Origin: Actinomycetes bacterium
Lineage (GTDB): Bacteria; Actinomycetota; Acidimicrobiia; Acidimicrobiales; Acidimicrobiaceae
Reading direction: 5' to 3'
Assembly: GCA_021785315.1 (NCBI GenBank)
Contig: JAJYFX010000017.1
Coordinates: 1 to 13,314 of the forward strand
DNA: 13,314 nucleotides
The notes under the pieces were generated by a model. The model ran no database searches, was not told the origin of the DNA, and saw only the letters and a list, made by a program, of their open reading frames with translations. Positions 6,274 to 13,178 of this stretch are shown in pieces. Both the position numbers and the translations under genes were made by a program. Within the stretch, counting starts at the first letter, position 1; each line of letters begins with the position of its first letter.

Positions 6274-7407
6274 ATGAATGAAACCACCGATGTTTTGAAG
6301 TGGGAGGAGAGTAGGTTAAATTCCGTGGCAAATCCAATTAAAGGTCTTGTACTGGCAGGCGGCACCGGCACTCGCCTGAGGCCAATTACGTATACTTCGG
6401 CTAAACAGCTGGTCCCCCTAGCAAACAAGCCAATACTTTTCTACGGCTTGGAGTCTTTGGCGAGGGCGGGGATTCAAGAAGTGGTAATGATCGTTGGGGA
6501 CACTAGGCACGAGGTTATGGCCGCCGTAGGCGATGGTTCACAATTCGGCATGAAAGTGACCTATCTGCACCAGGAAAAGCCGCTGGGATTGGCGCACTGC
6601 GTTCTTATGGCACGGGATATTTTGGCGGATTCGGATTTCATAATGTATTTGGGGGACAACTTTATTCGTGACGGGGTAGAGGGCTTTGTTGATAGTTTCT
6701 CCAAGAGGACCGATGGGACTAATGCCCAGATTCTGCTGGCAAAGGTACCGGATCCGCAGCGTTTCGGAGTGGCAACTTTGAACGATGACGGCAATATCGT
6801 GTCCCTGGTTGAAAAGCCGAAGGTCCCAGAATCCAATCTCGCTTTGGTTGGCGTCTATCTGTTCGACGCGTCGATCCACGAAGCGGTCAGGAGCATTAGC
6901 CCGTCTGCCCGCGGCGAACTCGAGATAACTGACGCGATCCAATGGCTGATCAGTAACGGGAAGAAGGTTAGATCGCACATTGTCGAGGGCTACTGGAAGG
7001 ACCTTGGCGAGCCGGAAGCCCTGCTGGAGGGAAATCGTCTTGTCCTGGAATCGATAGGGCGAAGTATCGAAGGTGATGTCGATGAGTTGTCAACTCTTGA
7101 CGGGCGGATAGTGCTTGAATCCGGAGCGGTGGTAGTTCGTTCGATTATCCGCGGTCCGGCAGTGGTAGGCAAGGGTACTGTAATCAAGGACAGCTTTATC
7201 GGACCCTTTACTTCCATAGCGGCTGGCTGTGTCATTGAGTCGAGCGAGGTCGAGCACTCGATTATCTTGAATGGAAGCCAGATTGTCGGTATCCATAGAT
7301 TGGAAGGGTCGATTATCGGGAAGTCAGTGGTCGTTGCGAAAACCGAAAGGCGGCCCTTGGCGACTCGTCTCGTGGTCGGAGATCATTCCCGGGTTGATCT
7401 TGGATGA
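6274..7407 (+). CDS. rmlA: Glucose-1-phosphate thymidylyltransferase, long form (RmlA)
   Basis: It catalyses dTTP + glucose-1-phosphate -> dTDP-glucose, the first step of dTDP-L-rhamnose synthesis. The nucleotidyltransferase signature LAGGTGTRLRP is at 27-37, followed by AKQLVP (43-48), EKPLGLAH (101-108), YLGDN (125-129, metal-binding Asp) and a second-half VEKP and YWKDLGEPEA. The C-terminal third (about 250-370) has hexapeptide-like repeats (GPAVVGKGTVI, IGPFTSIAAGCVI), so it is the long StrD-like RmlA form and not the roughly 290-residue RmlA. The usual family start is near residue 20. The GTG at 6325 gives MANPIKGLVLAGG, which fits, and has GGAGGAG at 6303-6309 but 15 nt away. The ATG at 6274 has no good ribosome site; it is listed because it is the longest open reading. 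A 72-nt spacer separates it from birA, probably holding a promoter, though I see no clear one. Confidence 0.9.
   Translation: MNETTDVLKWEESRLNSVANPIKGLVLAGGTGTRLRPITYTSAKQLVPLANKPILFYGLESLARAGIQEVVMIVGDTRHEVMAAVGDGSQFGMKVTYLHQEKPLGLAHCVLMARDILADSDFIMYLGDNFIRDGVEGFVDSFSKRTDGTNAQILLAKVPDPQRFGVATLNDDGNIVSLVEKPKVPESNLALVGVYLFDASIHEAVRSISPSARGELEITDAIQWLISNGKKVRSHIVEGYWKDLGEPEALLEGNRLVLESIGRSIEGDVDELSTLDGRIVLESGAVVVRSIIRGPAVVGKGTVIKDSFIGPFTSIAAGCVIESSEVEHSIILNGSQIVGIHRLEGSIIGKSVVVAKTERRPLATRLVVGDHSRVDLG
6303..6309 (+). promoter_or_regulatory. GGAGGAG, candidate ribosome site for an internal GTG start of rmlA
   Basis: A strong Shine-Dalgarno match lies inside codons 10-12 of the longest rmlA reading and 15 nt before the in-frame GTG at 6325. 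The position of the GTG fits family N-termini, but the spacing is longer than usual, so the start choice stays open. Confidence 0.35.
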
Positions 7408-7489
7408 ACAACCTTATGGCGCTTTGTAATATCCAAATCTAAACTACGCTGGCTAGGCCGTAGCTGTCAGAATTTGCGGGAGAGCACAG

Positions 7490-8503
7490 ATGAGATTGAT
7501 GATTACAGGCGGAGCGGGATTTATCGGATCCAATTTTGTCAGATACTGGATTGAAAACCATCCTGGCGACCATGTTGTTGTGTATGACGCGCTAACCTAT
7601 GCCGGCAGCCTGACCTCTCTTGCCGACTTGGAAGGGTCATTCAAATTTGTCGAGGGGGACATTGGAGATGTCGACTCTGCCAGGTCCGCGATCGAAGCGC
7701 ACAAGATTGAGGTGGTTGTGAATTTCGCTGCCGAGTCTCATAATTCGTTGGCGATTTTGGATCCAGGTAGATTTTTCCGGACGAACGTTATGGGTACTCA
7801 AGGCCTGCTTGAAGCATGCCGCCATAGCAATATCCAGCGATTTCATCATGTATCGACTTGTGAGGTATATGGTGATCTGGATCTGGACTCCCCTGATGCC
7901 TTCACCGAATTTTCACCGTACTTGCCCCGCACTCCCTACAACGCTTCAAAAGCGGGTGCGGATCATGCGGTCAGGGCCTATCACCTTACCTATGGCCTGC
8001 CAATCTCCATTACCAACTGCTCTAACAATTACGGCAGATATCAGTTTCCCGAGAAGGTTATCCCACTATTCGTTACTAATGCCCTCGACGACAAAGATCT
8101 GCCCCTTTACGCGTCTACTCAGAACAAGAGAGAGTGGATTCACGCTTTGGATCATGCAAGCGCGATTGAGGCGGTGATCACCAAAGGCAAATCCGGGGAA
8201 ACTTATCACGTGGGGACAGGAGTTGAAAAGAGCATCGAGGAGATAGCCAACTTGGTGCTCGAGGGACTTTCAAAGCCATTGAGTCTGAAGACGATTGTGC
8301 CAGACAGGCCAAGCCACGATCGGCGATACCTACTCGATTCATCAAAGATCCGAAATGAGTTGGGCTGGGAGCCTGCTATTTCGTTTGAAGATGGGCTAAG
8401 CGATGCAATTGAGTGGTACAGGCAAAATCGTAGGTGGTGGGAGCCGCTAAAGGCAAAGGCACCAGTAGTTGAAGGCCAGGCTTGGATAAAAAGCTCCTCT
8501 TAG
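7490..8503 (+). CDS. rmlB: dTDP-glucose 4,6-dehydratase (RmlB), atypical active site
   Basis: An extended SDR enzyme of 337 residues that converts dTDP-glucose to dTDP-4-keto-6-deoxyglucose using bound NAD. Visible are the Rossmann motif GGAGFIGSN (7-15), DALTYAG (33-39), FAAESH (79-84), YNASKAG with Tyr150 and Lys154, NCSNNYGRYQFPEKVIPLF and RPSHDRRYLLDS. Two blocks differ from characterised RmlB: STDEVYG reads STCEVYG, putting Cys124 where the proton-donating Asp of the Asp-Glu pair sits (Glu125 is kept), and ESHVDRSI reads ESHNSLAI. The rest is so close to RmlB that this looks like a subfamily variant; I have a loose memory of similar actinobacterial sequences. GGGAG at 7478-7482 supports the ATG. 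The 82-nt spacer after rmlA holds only a weak CTACG/CGTAG inverted repeat. Confidence 0.9.
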   Translation: MRLMITGGAGFIGSNFVRYWIENHPGDHVVVYDALTYAGSLTSLADLEGSFKFVEGDIGDVDSARSAIEAHKIEVVVNFAAESHNSLAILDPGRFFRTNVMGTQGLLEACRHSNIQRFHHVSTCEVYGDLDLDSPDAFTEFSPYLPRTPYNASKAGADHAVRAYHLTYGLPISITNCSNNYGRYQFPEKVIPLFVTNALDDKDLPLYASTQNKREWIHALDHASAIEAVITKGKSGETYHVGTGVEKSIEEIANLVLEGLSKPLSLKTIVPDRPSHDRRYLLDSSKIRNELGWEPAISFEDGLSDAIEWYRQNRRWWEPLKAKAPVVEGQAWIKSSS

Positions 8504-8519
8504 GGCAAAGGAGAATTCG

Positions 8520-9380
8520 ATGGGTCTAAAGGTCTTGGTGACCGGCGGCTCCGGTCAGGTTGGCAGTGAATTGGTCAGATTTCTGCTCAATAGCAGCAGC
8601 ATCGAAGACGTGTTTGCCCCATCTTCAAGTGATCTTGACCTTTTTTCCAGAGATTCAGTTCTAGATTCGATTAGCCAGATGCAGCCCGATTGGATAATCC
8701 ATGCCGGCGCCTGGACTCAGGTTGACGCATGCGAAGATGATCCGAGGCGAGCATTCCTCATCAATGGGCTTGGCACGAGATTTGTGGTCCAGGCTGCTGA
8801 TATGGTTGGCTGCAAGGTTTGCTACCTCTCAACGGATTATGTTTTTGACGGAAGGTCGACAAGACCGTATTTGGAATGGGATCCGGTCGGTCCCAAATCG
8901 GTTTATGGCGCGTCAAAGCTGGCTGGAGAGGTGGAGGTGCGTTCCTGCGACCTGATAGTAAGGACCTCGTGGGTCATGGGCGAATTCGGGCACAACATGG
9001 CAAAAACTCTTGTCCGCCTGGCCAAGGGAGGAAACAACCATGGATTCGTCAACGATCAGATTGGTACGCCTACGATTGTGTCGGATCTGGTCAGATCGGT
9101 CACGGATCTATTTCTTGGTGGCCATTCTGGAATTTTTCACATATCCAACTCCGGGGAAGCCTCATGGTATCAGGTTGCGCAGTTTGTATTCGAAACGCTT
9201 GGTGAAGACGCCGGACGAATCTCACCCATCAGCTCAGAAGCCTTGAAAGGCTACAAGGCGCCTAGACCACAATATTCGGTCCTTGACAACGCTGCGCTGC
9301 GAGGAAGCGGATTGAGCGAACTGCCAGAATGGCAGGATTCGCTTGCGGGATTGGTTTCCAAACTTTCGGGAGGGTCTTAG
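8520..9380 (+). CDS. rmlD: dTDP-4-dehydrorhamnose reductase (RmlD)
   Basis: This 286-residue SDR enzyme performs the last step, the NAD(P)H-dependent reduction of dTDP-4-keto-L-rhamnose to dTDP-L-rhamnose. The motifs are VTGGSGQVGSE (7-17), the RmlD-typical HAGAWTQVDACEDDP (61-75, usually HxAAYTxVDxAE), STDYVFDG (104-111), YGASKLAGE with Tyr129 and Lys133, and RTSWVMGEFGHNM. Length is typical. The ATG at 8520 is well supported by AAGGAG at 8508-8513. It lies 16 nt after rmlB and 3 nt before the glycosyltransferase, so these are one transcription unit. The 3,5-epimerase RmlC that should act between RmlB and RmlD is not encoded in the window. Confidence 0.93.
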   Translation: MGLKVLVTGGSGQVGSELVRFLLNSSSIEDVFAPSSSDLDLFSRDSVLDSISQMQPDWIIHAGAWTQVDACEDDPRRAFLINGLGTRFVVQAADMVGCKVCYLSTDYVFDGRSTRPYLEWDPVGPKSVYGASKLAGEVEVRSCDLIVRTSWVMGEFGHNMAKTLVRLAKGGNNHGFVNDQIGTPTIVSDLVRSVTDLFLGGHSGIFHISNSGEASWYQVAQFVFETLGEDAGRISPISSEALKGYKAPRPQYSVLDNAALRGSGLSELPEWQDSLAGLVSKLSGGS

Positions 9381-9383
9381 CCG

Positions 9384-10259
9384 GTGCCAGCCAGAATCGT
9401 GGAAGCCGTGGTGGTCAACTATAACGCTGGAGGGTATCTTGAGAGAGCCGTGGCTTCTCTCAAGAACGAGGGCGTCGAGCGAGTTTGGATCGTAGATAAC
9501 GCGTCGTCAGACGGCTCCAGCTCGTTTGCCGAAACTGCTGGCGAATGGGTGTCAGTAGTGAACCCCGGCAAGAATCTTGGATATGGGCGTGGGTCGAACG
9601 CTGGATTTGAAAAGACCAATTCTCGATACGTAATCATCTCTAATCCCGATATTGAAGTTTTGCCAGGTGCTGTAGCGACCTTGATCAGAGAATTGGAAGA
9701 GGACCGCGATTGTGCTCTAGTCGGGCCCAGAATCCTCAATTCCGACGGTTCAATATACCCCTCAGTGAGATACTTCCCAAGCTTGGTAGATGCCGCCGGC
9801 CACGCGGTTTTTGGTCAGGTGTTTCCGACCAACCCGTTTACTAAAAGGTACAAAATGCTCGGGGCGGATCACGCGGCCTCTTTTGAAGCGGACTGGGTAT
9901 CAGGTGCATTTTTTCTCGTCCGATCTGATGTGTTTAGAAAGATCGGAGGATTCAGCGACGAATTCTTTATGTATATGGAGGACGTATTTTTGTGCAGAAC
10001 CATTCGTGAGCATGGCTACACGATAAGGTTTTGCGGTAACGCGGTAGTTCGGCACGAACAAGGTCTTACGACAGCGTCAATGCCGGTCAGAATGGTGCTC
10101 GCTCACCATAAGTCGTTATGGACTTATGCCAAACTTACCAAGAATGCCTGGAGACGATTGGAGCTTGTGCCAATTGGAATTGGGATACTTCTCAGGCTTT
10201 TTATCTCATTAATACTGGAAAGGTTATCCAGGAAGGCAAAAAAACCTGATAATAAGTAG
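9384..10259 (+). CDS. wbbL: Family 2 glycosyltransferase, WbbL-like rhamnosyltransferase
   Basis: A 291-residue GT-A glycosyltransferase. Seen directly: VVVNYNAGGYLERAV near the N-terminus, VDNASSDGS (37-45), GYGRGSNAG (67-75), the metal/nucleotide site SNPDIEV (86-92), WVSGAFFLVRSDVF (171-184), GGFSDEFFMYMEDVFLC (188-204) with the acceptor-side acidic pair, and a hydrophobic stretch at 262-278 followed by basic residues that could anchor it to the inner face of the membrane. It closely resembles actinobacterial WbbL, which adds L-rhamnose to GlcNAc-PP-decaprenol, and it sits right after rmlD as wbbL does in M. tuberculosis (Rv3266c-Rv3265c). The acceptor in this organism is inferred, since mycolata-type arabinogalactan need not be present. 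GTG start at 9384 with GGGAGGG at 9368-9374. Confidence 0.85.
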   Translation: MPARIVEAVVVNYNAGGYLERAVASLKNEGVERVWIVDNASSDGSSSFAETAGEWVSVVNPGKNLGYGRGSNAGFEKTNSRYVIISNPDIEVLPGAVATLIRELEEDRDCALVGPRILNSDGSIYPSVRYFPSLVDAAGHAVFGQVFPTNPFTKRYKMLGADHAASFEADWVSGAFFLVRSDVFRKIGGFSDEFFMYMEDVFLCRTIREHGYTIRFCGNAVVRHEQGLTTASMPVRMVLAHHKSLWTYAKLTKNAWRRLELVPIGIGILLRLFISLILERLSRKAKKPDNK

Positions 10260-10307
10260 GTGAAATTCGTACTTATTGGTCCAAAGTGGGGCTAGCCTAA
10301 ATGCGTC

Positions 10308-11069
10308 ATGGCAAAGGGTTCAATTGGTAAACAGGTGGCTCGCGCCGCAGCAACTGGCGGGGGTCGAACTTCAAGAGGCGAAATCCCAATGGGATTTTAC
10401 AGCGCTCTAGCGGTAATTAGTATTATCGGGGTCTTTCTCGTAGGTTATTCCCGATATGAGCTTCAGCATCCAGTGTCGAAACCGGTTGTGCACCCGGTGA
10501 TAGGCGACAACTGGAATTTTGCCTTTGGAATCTACGATTGTTCTGCGTTTGTGCCGAACCTTCCCCAAGTGGCCGCGTCATCCAAGACTTCATTCTCTAC
10601 GTCTGGCAACGGGATTATCAACCTGTCACCGAAGGTTGCCGCGGACGAGGGAAAAGGAGCGACTCTCGGCAAGCTTGCAGGTAGTTACAAAGACGTGAAG
10701 TTTACCTCTTCGTCTATAACGATCCCCTCCAAGGGGACGATCAAGGTTGGAGCGTCCTGCAACGGGAAACCAACTGAGCTTCAGACGGCAGTATGGAGTT
10801 CGGTGCTGACTACCACACCGAAAATCTATACAGGTGATCCTTCGAAGGTTATAATTTCAAGCAATGATGAACTCATTACCGTTGGATTAGTGCCTAAGGG
10901 AACTTCATTGCCCAAGCCGCCGTCCACTTCGCAGTTGGCAAATGTTTCAGCGACCACCACAACCGCGGCGTCATCGGGCGTGACCACAACGACGGCAGCT
11001 CCAGGCAAATCGAAAGCGACAACCACAACGACCAAAGGTTCCTCGACGACCACCTCTTCAGCCGGGTGA
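10308..11069 (+). CDS. Hypothetical single-pass membrane protein with Thr-rich C-terminal tail
   Basis: No confident function. Layout of the 253 residues: a basic N-terminus (1-28; Lys3, Lys8, Arg12, Arg20, Arg23), one transmembrane helix (about 29-47), an extracytoplasmic domain (about 50-205), and a low-complexity Thr/Ser/Ala tail (about 207-253) with TTTT runs. The positive-inside rule predicts N-in, C-out. The domain has two cysteines, Cys78 (GIYDCSAF) and Cys151 (GASCNGK), that could form a disulfide, and ends in VGLVPKGTSLPKPPS, a Pro-rich hinge before the tail. The pattern reminds me of an actinobacterial hypothetical family with a His-rich GIHTHGDGxIHIHP block; here the matching place seems to read FSTSGNGIINLSP, without histidines. 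It lies within the sugar cluster, 48 nt after the glycosyltransferase and 82 nt before the nucleotidyltransferase, suggesting an envelope role. Start chosen as the only in-frame ATG before the membrane segment with a basic leader. Confidence 0.75.
   Translation: MAKGSIGKQVARAAATGGGRTSRGEIPMGFYSALAVISIIGVFLVGYSRYELQHPVSKPVVHPVIGDNWNFAFGIYDCSAFVPNLPQVAASSKTSFSTSGNGIINLSPKVAADEGKGATLGKLAGSYKDVKFTSSSITIPSKGTIKVGASCNGKPTELQTAVWSSVLTTTPKIYTGDPSKVIISSNDELITVGLVPKGTSLPKPPSTSQLANVSATTTTAASSGVTTTTAAPGKSKATTTTTKGSSTTTSSAG
10953..11057 (+). repeat. Low-complexity ACC/ACA/ACG repeat encoding a Thr-rich tail
   Basis: Imperfect triplet repeats of Thr codons, in clusters of four or five Thr separated by Ala/Ser/Gly-Lys, encode residues 216-250 of the membrane protein. 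The codons are mixed, so this is selected protein composition more than simple slippage. The reverse strand gives a Val-rich spurious ORF. Confidence 0.85.
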
Positions 11070-11151
11070 CTCCAGTAAATGAACTATGCAACTAAAGTTG
11101 TGCGTACCTTCGATAATTAAGTGCAACCGGGCTTTTGAGGGGTTTTAGCTG

Positions 11152-12228
11152 ATGAAGGCAATAATTTTAGTGGGTGGGGAAGGAACTCGGCTGAGGCCCC
11201 TAACTCTGGACACGCCAAAGCAGATGCTTCAGGTGGCAGGAATTTCGATGCTCGAACGCGTTGCAAGCCGCTTGGCCTATTTCGGAGTCACTGAAGTAGT
11301 GCTCTCTCTTGGCTACCGTCCGGACGTGTTCTTTGATGCGTATCCGGATGGTTATATACACGATGTCAAACTCACTTACGCTGTCGAGCCTGAGCCTTTG
11401 GATACGGCTGGCGCTATCCGTTTTGCCGCCAACGAGTCAGGCATAGACGAGACCATGATCGTGGTGAACGGAGACGTGCTCTCAGATATTCCTATCGATC
11501 ATCTGCTTGAACTGCACCGTGAGCGAGGCGGACTTGCCACTATCGCCCTGGTTCCGGTTGCCGACCCTTCCGCATTCGGCGTAGTGCCGACAGACAATGA
11601 CGGCAGAGTCACAGCCTTCATCGAAAAGCCGCCACCTGGCGTGGCGCCTACAAACTACATCAATGCCGGGACATATGTCCTTGATCCAAGAGTTCTAGAT
11701 CTTATTGCCGGAGGCCGGCGGGTATCGATCGAAAAGGAAATCTTTCCGCTGCTGGTCGAAAAGGGCGAGCTGTTTGCCAGGGGATATGGATGCTACTGGA
11801 TCGACGCCGGAACTCCGAAGACGTTTCTCGAAGTTTCGTTGGATATTGTCGCTGGGAAGTTTTCCTCTCCGCTTCCGATCACCTTCGAATCTGACGATAA
11901 AGGTAACTGGAGCTGCCCGCATTCTATTGTCGAGGGTGAGATCCTGCCGTATTCCTATGTTGGACACAACGCTTACATTGCGCACGGCTCGGTGGTCGAA
12001 GCTTCTGTGGTTTCAGATAACGCGCACGTCGGCCAGGGAGCTCGCATCGAGAGATCGGTAATTCTTCCCGGGGCAAAGGTTCATTCGGGAGCGACAGTAG
12101 TGAACTCGATCATTGGCCAAGACGCTGTAATACCGATCGGGGCGGCGATTCTAGATGGCTCTGTCATTTCGCACCGGGCATTAGTAGAAGAAGGCTCGAC
12201 CATAATGGGGCAACGAGTGCCCACATGA
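11152..12228 (+). CDS. manB: Mannose-1-phosphate guanylyltransferase-type NDP-sugar pyrophosphorylase
   Basis: A 358-residue sugar-1-phosphate nucleotidyltransferase, probably making GDP-mannose from GTP and mannose-1-phosphate. The N-terminal catalytic domain has LVGGEGTRLRPLT (6-18), TPKQMLQVAG (21-30), VEPEPLDTAGAI (78-89), VVNGDVLSDI (104-113, metal-binding Asp), FIEKPPP, NYINAGTYVLDP and YWIDAGTP. The C-terminal portion (about 245-358) is a left-handed beta-helix-type repeat region (YVGHNAYIAHGSVV, AHVGQGARIERSVI, AVIPIGAAILDGSVI). Length and position beside wbbL match M. tuberculosis Rv3264c (ManB/RmlA2; also called ManC elsewhere). Substrate is inferred from that match; glucose-1-phosphate use cannot be excluded. 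ATG with GAGGGG at 11137-11142. Its last codons overlap the next start (ATGA). Confidence 0.85.
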   Translation: MKAIILVGGEGTRLRPLTLDTPKQMLQVAGISMLERVASRLAYFGVTEVVLSLGYRPDVFFDAYPDGYIHDVKLTYAVEPEPLDTAGAIRFAANESGIDETMIVVNGDVLSDIPIDHLLELHRERGGLATIALVPVADPSAFGVVPTDNDGRVTAFIEKPPPGVAPTNYINAGTYVLDPRVLDLIAGGRRVSIEKEIFPLLVEKGELFARGYGCYWIDAGTPKTFLEVSLDIVAGKFSSPLPITFESDDKGNWSCPHSIVEGEILPYSYVGHNAYIAHGSVVEASVVSDNAHVGQGARIERSVILPGAKVHSGATVVNSIIGQDAVIPIGAAILDGSVISHRALVEEGSTIMGQRVPT

Positions 12229-13178
12229 GCGATGATTCGGTAGTGGTAACCGGTGGTGCCGGTTTTATAGGATCGCATCTGGTTGATCGGTTGCTTGGCA
12301 TGGGTTTTCGGGTCACGGTGGTGGATGATTTTTCCGCTGGGTCGATGTCTAATCTTGAAAAGGCATGCAAATTTGGTTCGCGGTTAGAAATAGTTCGTCA
12401 GGATATCGCCGGTAGTGAGATACTTGATTTAATGGAGACGATATCTCCAAGGTACGTTTTCCATTTGGCTGCGCAGTCGGCTGTTAGGCGCTCAATTTCC
12501 GATCCAATGTTTGACGCCAGGGTTAACCTTCTGGGAAGTCTGAATATCATCGAGGCTTCGCGCAAAGCGGGGGTCGAGCGCATCCTGTATGCAGCAAGCG
12601 GAGGCACACTATATGGCGAGCCTGACCCGTCCCTCTTGCCGTTGACTGAACTTACTGATCATCAGCCGCTCTCCAACTATGGCGTTTCGAAGAAAGCGGT
12701 GCTCGATTACCTGGGCGCATATCGAGCCATGTATGGTCTGGACTACGTTGCGCTAGCCCTGGCCAATGTATATGGTCCTAGACAAGATCCACACGGTGAA
12801 TCAGGAGTTGTATCCATATTTACCGGCAATCTGATGTCTGGCCAGAGTTGCGCAATATTTGGTGACGGTAATCAGACGAGAGATTTCGTTTTCGTGGCTG
12901 ATGTCGTCGAAGCATACATCCTGGCGCTGGATGCAGGGGGCGGCGAAGTATTCAATATCTCAAGCTCCGCAGAGACTTCAGTTAACGAACTCTACTGGGA
13001 GATTGCAAGGAGTCTGGGCACCTCCCTTGAGCCCGAATATCTTGAGGGTCGGATCGGGGAGCTGAGCCGGTCTTGCCTTTCCAATAGAAAAGCAGGCGAG
13101 ATTCTGGGGTGGAAACCTCAAGTCGAGCTTGGTGATGGGTTAGGCAGGGTAATTAACTGGATTTCCGGCCGGAGATGA
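12225..13178 (+). CDS. galE: NAD-dependent epimerase/dehydratase, UDP-glucose 4-epimerase-like
   Basis: An extended SDR protein of 317 residues that most likely interconverts UDP-glucose and UDP-galactose (or related NDP-sugars). Motifs: VTGGAGFIGSHLVD (8-21), VVDDFSAG (32-39), FHLAAQSAVRRSISDP (79-94), AASGGTLYGEP (123-133), YGVSKKA with catalytic Tyr152 and Lys156, LALANVYGPRQDPHGESGVV, and FGDGNQTRDFVFVADVV (212-228). The FGDGxQTRDF block and ASGG motif fit the GalE1-like actinobacterial epimerases; related 4,6-dehydratases or uronate epimerases are possible alternatives. It starts inside the previous stop (ATGA, 12225-12228), implying translational coupling to the nucleotidyltransferase, and has no strong ribosome site of its own beyond GGGG at 12207-12210. 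Its TGA abuts the stop of a convergent gene with no spacer. Confidence 0.85.
   Translation: MSDDSVVVTGGAGFIGSHLVDRLLGMGFRVTVVDDFSAGSMSNLEKACKFGSRLEIVRQDIAGSEILDLMETISPRYVFHLAAQSAVRRSISDPMFDARVNLLGSLNIIEASRKAGVERILYAASGGTLYGEPDPSLLPLTELTDHQPLSNYGVSKKAVLDYLGAYRAMYGLDYVALALANVYGPRQDPHGESGVVSIFTGNLMSGQSCAIFGDGNQTRDFVFVADVVEAYILALDAGGGEVFNISSSAETSVNELYWEIARSLGTSLEPEYLEGRIGELSRSCLSNRKAGEILGWKPQVELGDGLGRVINWISGRR

Noticed and set aside
6538..6978. 146-codon reverse-strand ORF opposite rmlA
   Set aside because: It mirrors coding sequence of rmlA, and no recognisable domain is present.
7408..7489. Possible hairpin (CTACG/CGTAG) or promoter before rmlB
   Set aside because: The stem is only 5 bp with a 10-nt loop, and no well-spaced -35/-10 pair is visible.
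10826..11053. Val-rich reverse-strand ORF
   Set aside because: It is the complement of the Thr-codon repeats and has no domain or independent ribosome signal.
10953..11057. Repeat array that might be CRISPR or a tandem repeat element
   Set aside because: Units are irregular triplets in frame with a Thr-rich protein tail; no fixed repeat-spacer pattern exists.
11088..11117. GATAAT and CAACT/AGTTG repeat before the nucleotidyltransferase gene as promoter/operator
   Set aside because: GATAAT at 11112-11117 looks like a -10 box, but no -35 sits at proper spacing and the inverted repeat is only 5 bp; too weak to list.
13164..13173. Palindrome TCCGGCCGGA near the end of the epimerase gene
   Set aside because: It is a short GC-rich palindrome within coding sequence without a usable loop or U tract; likely chance.
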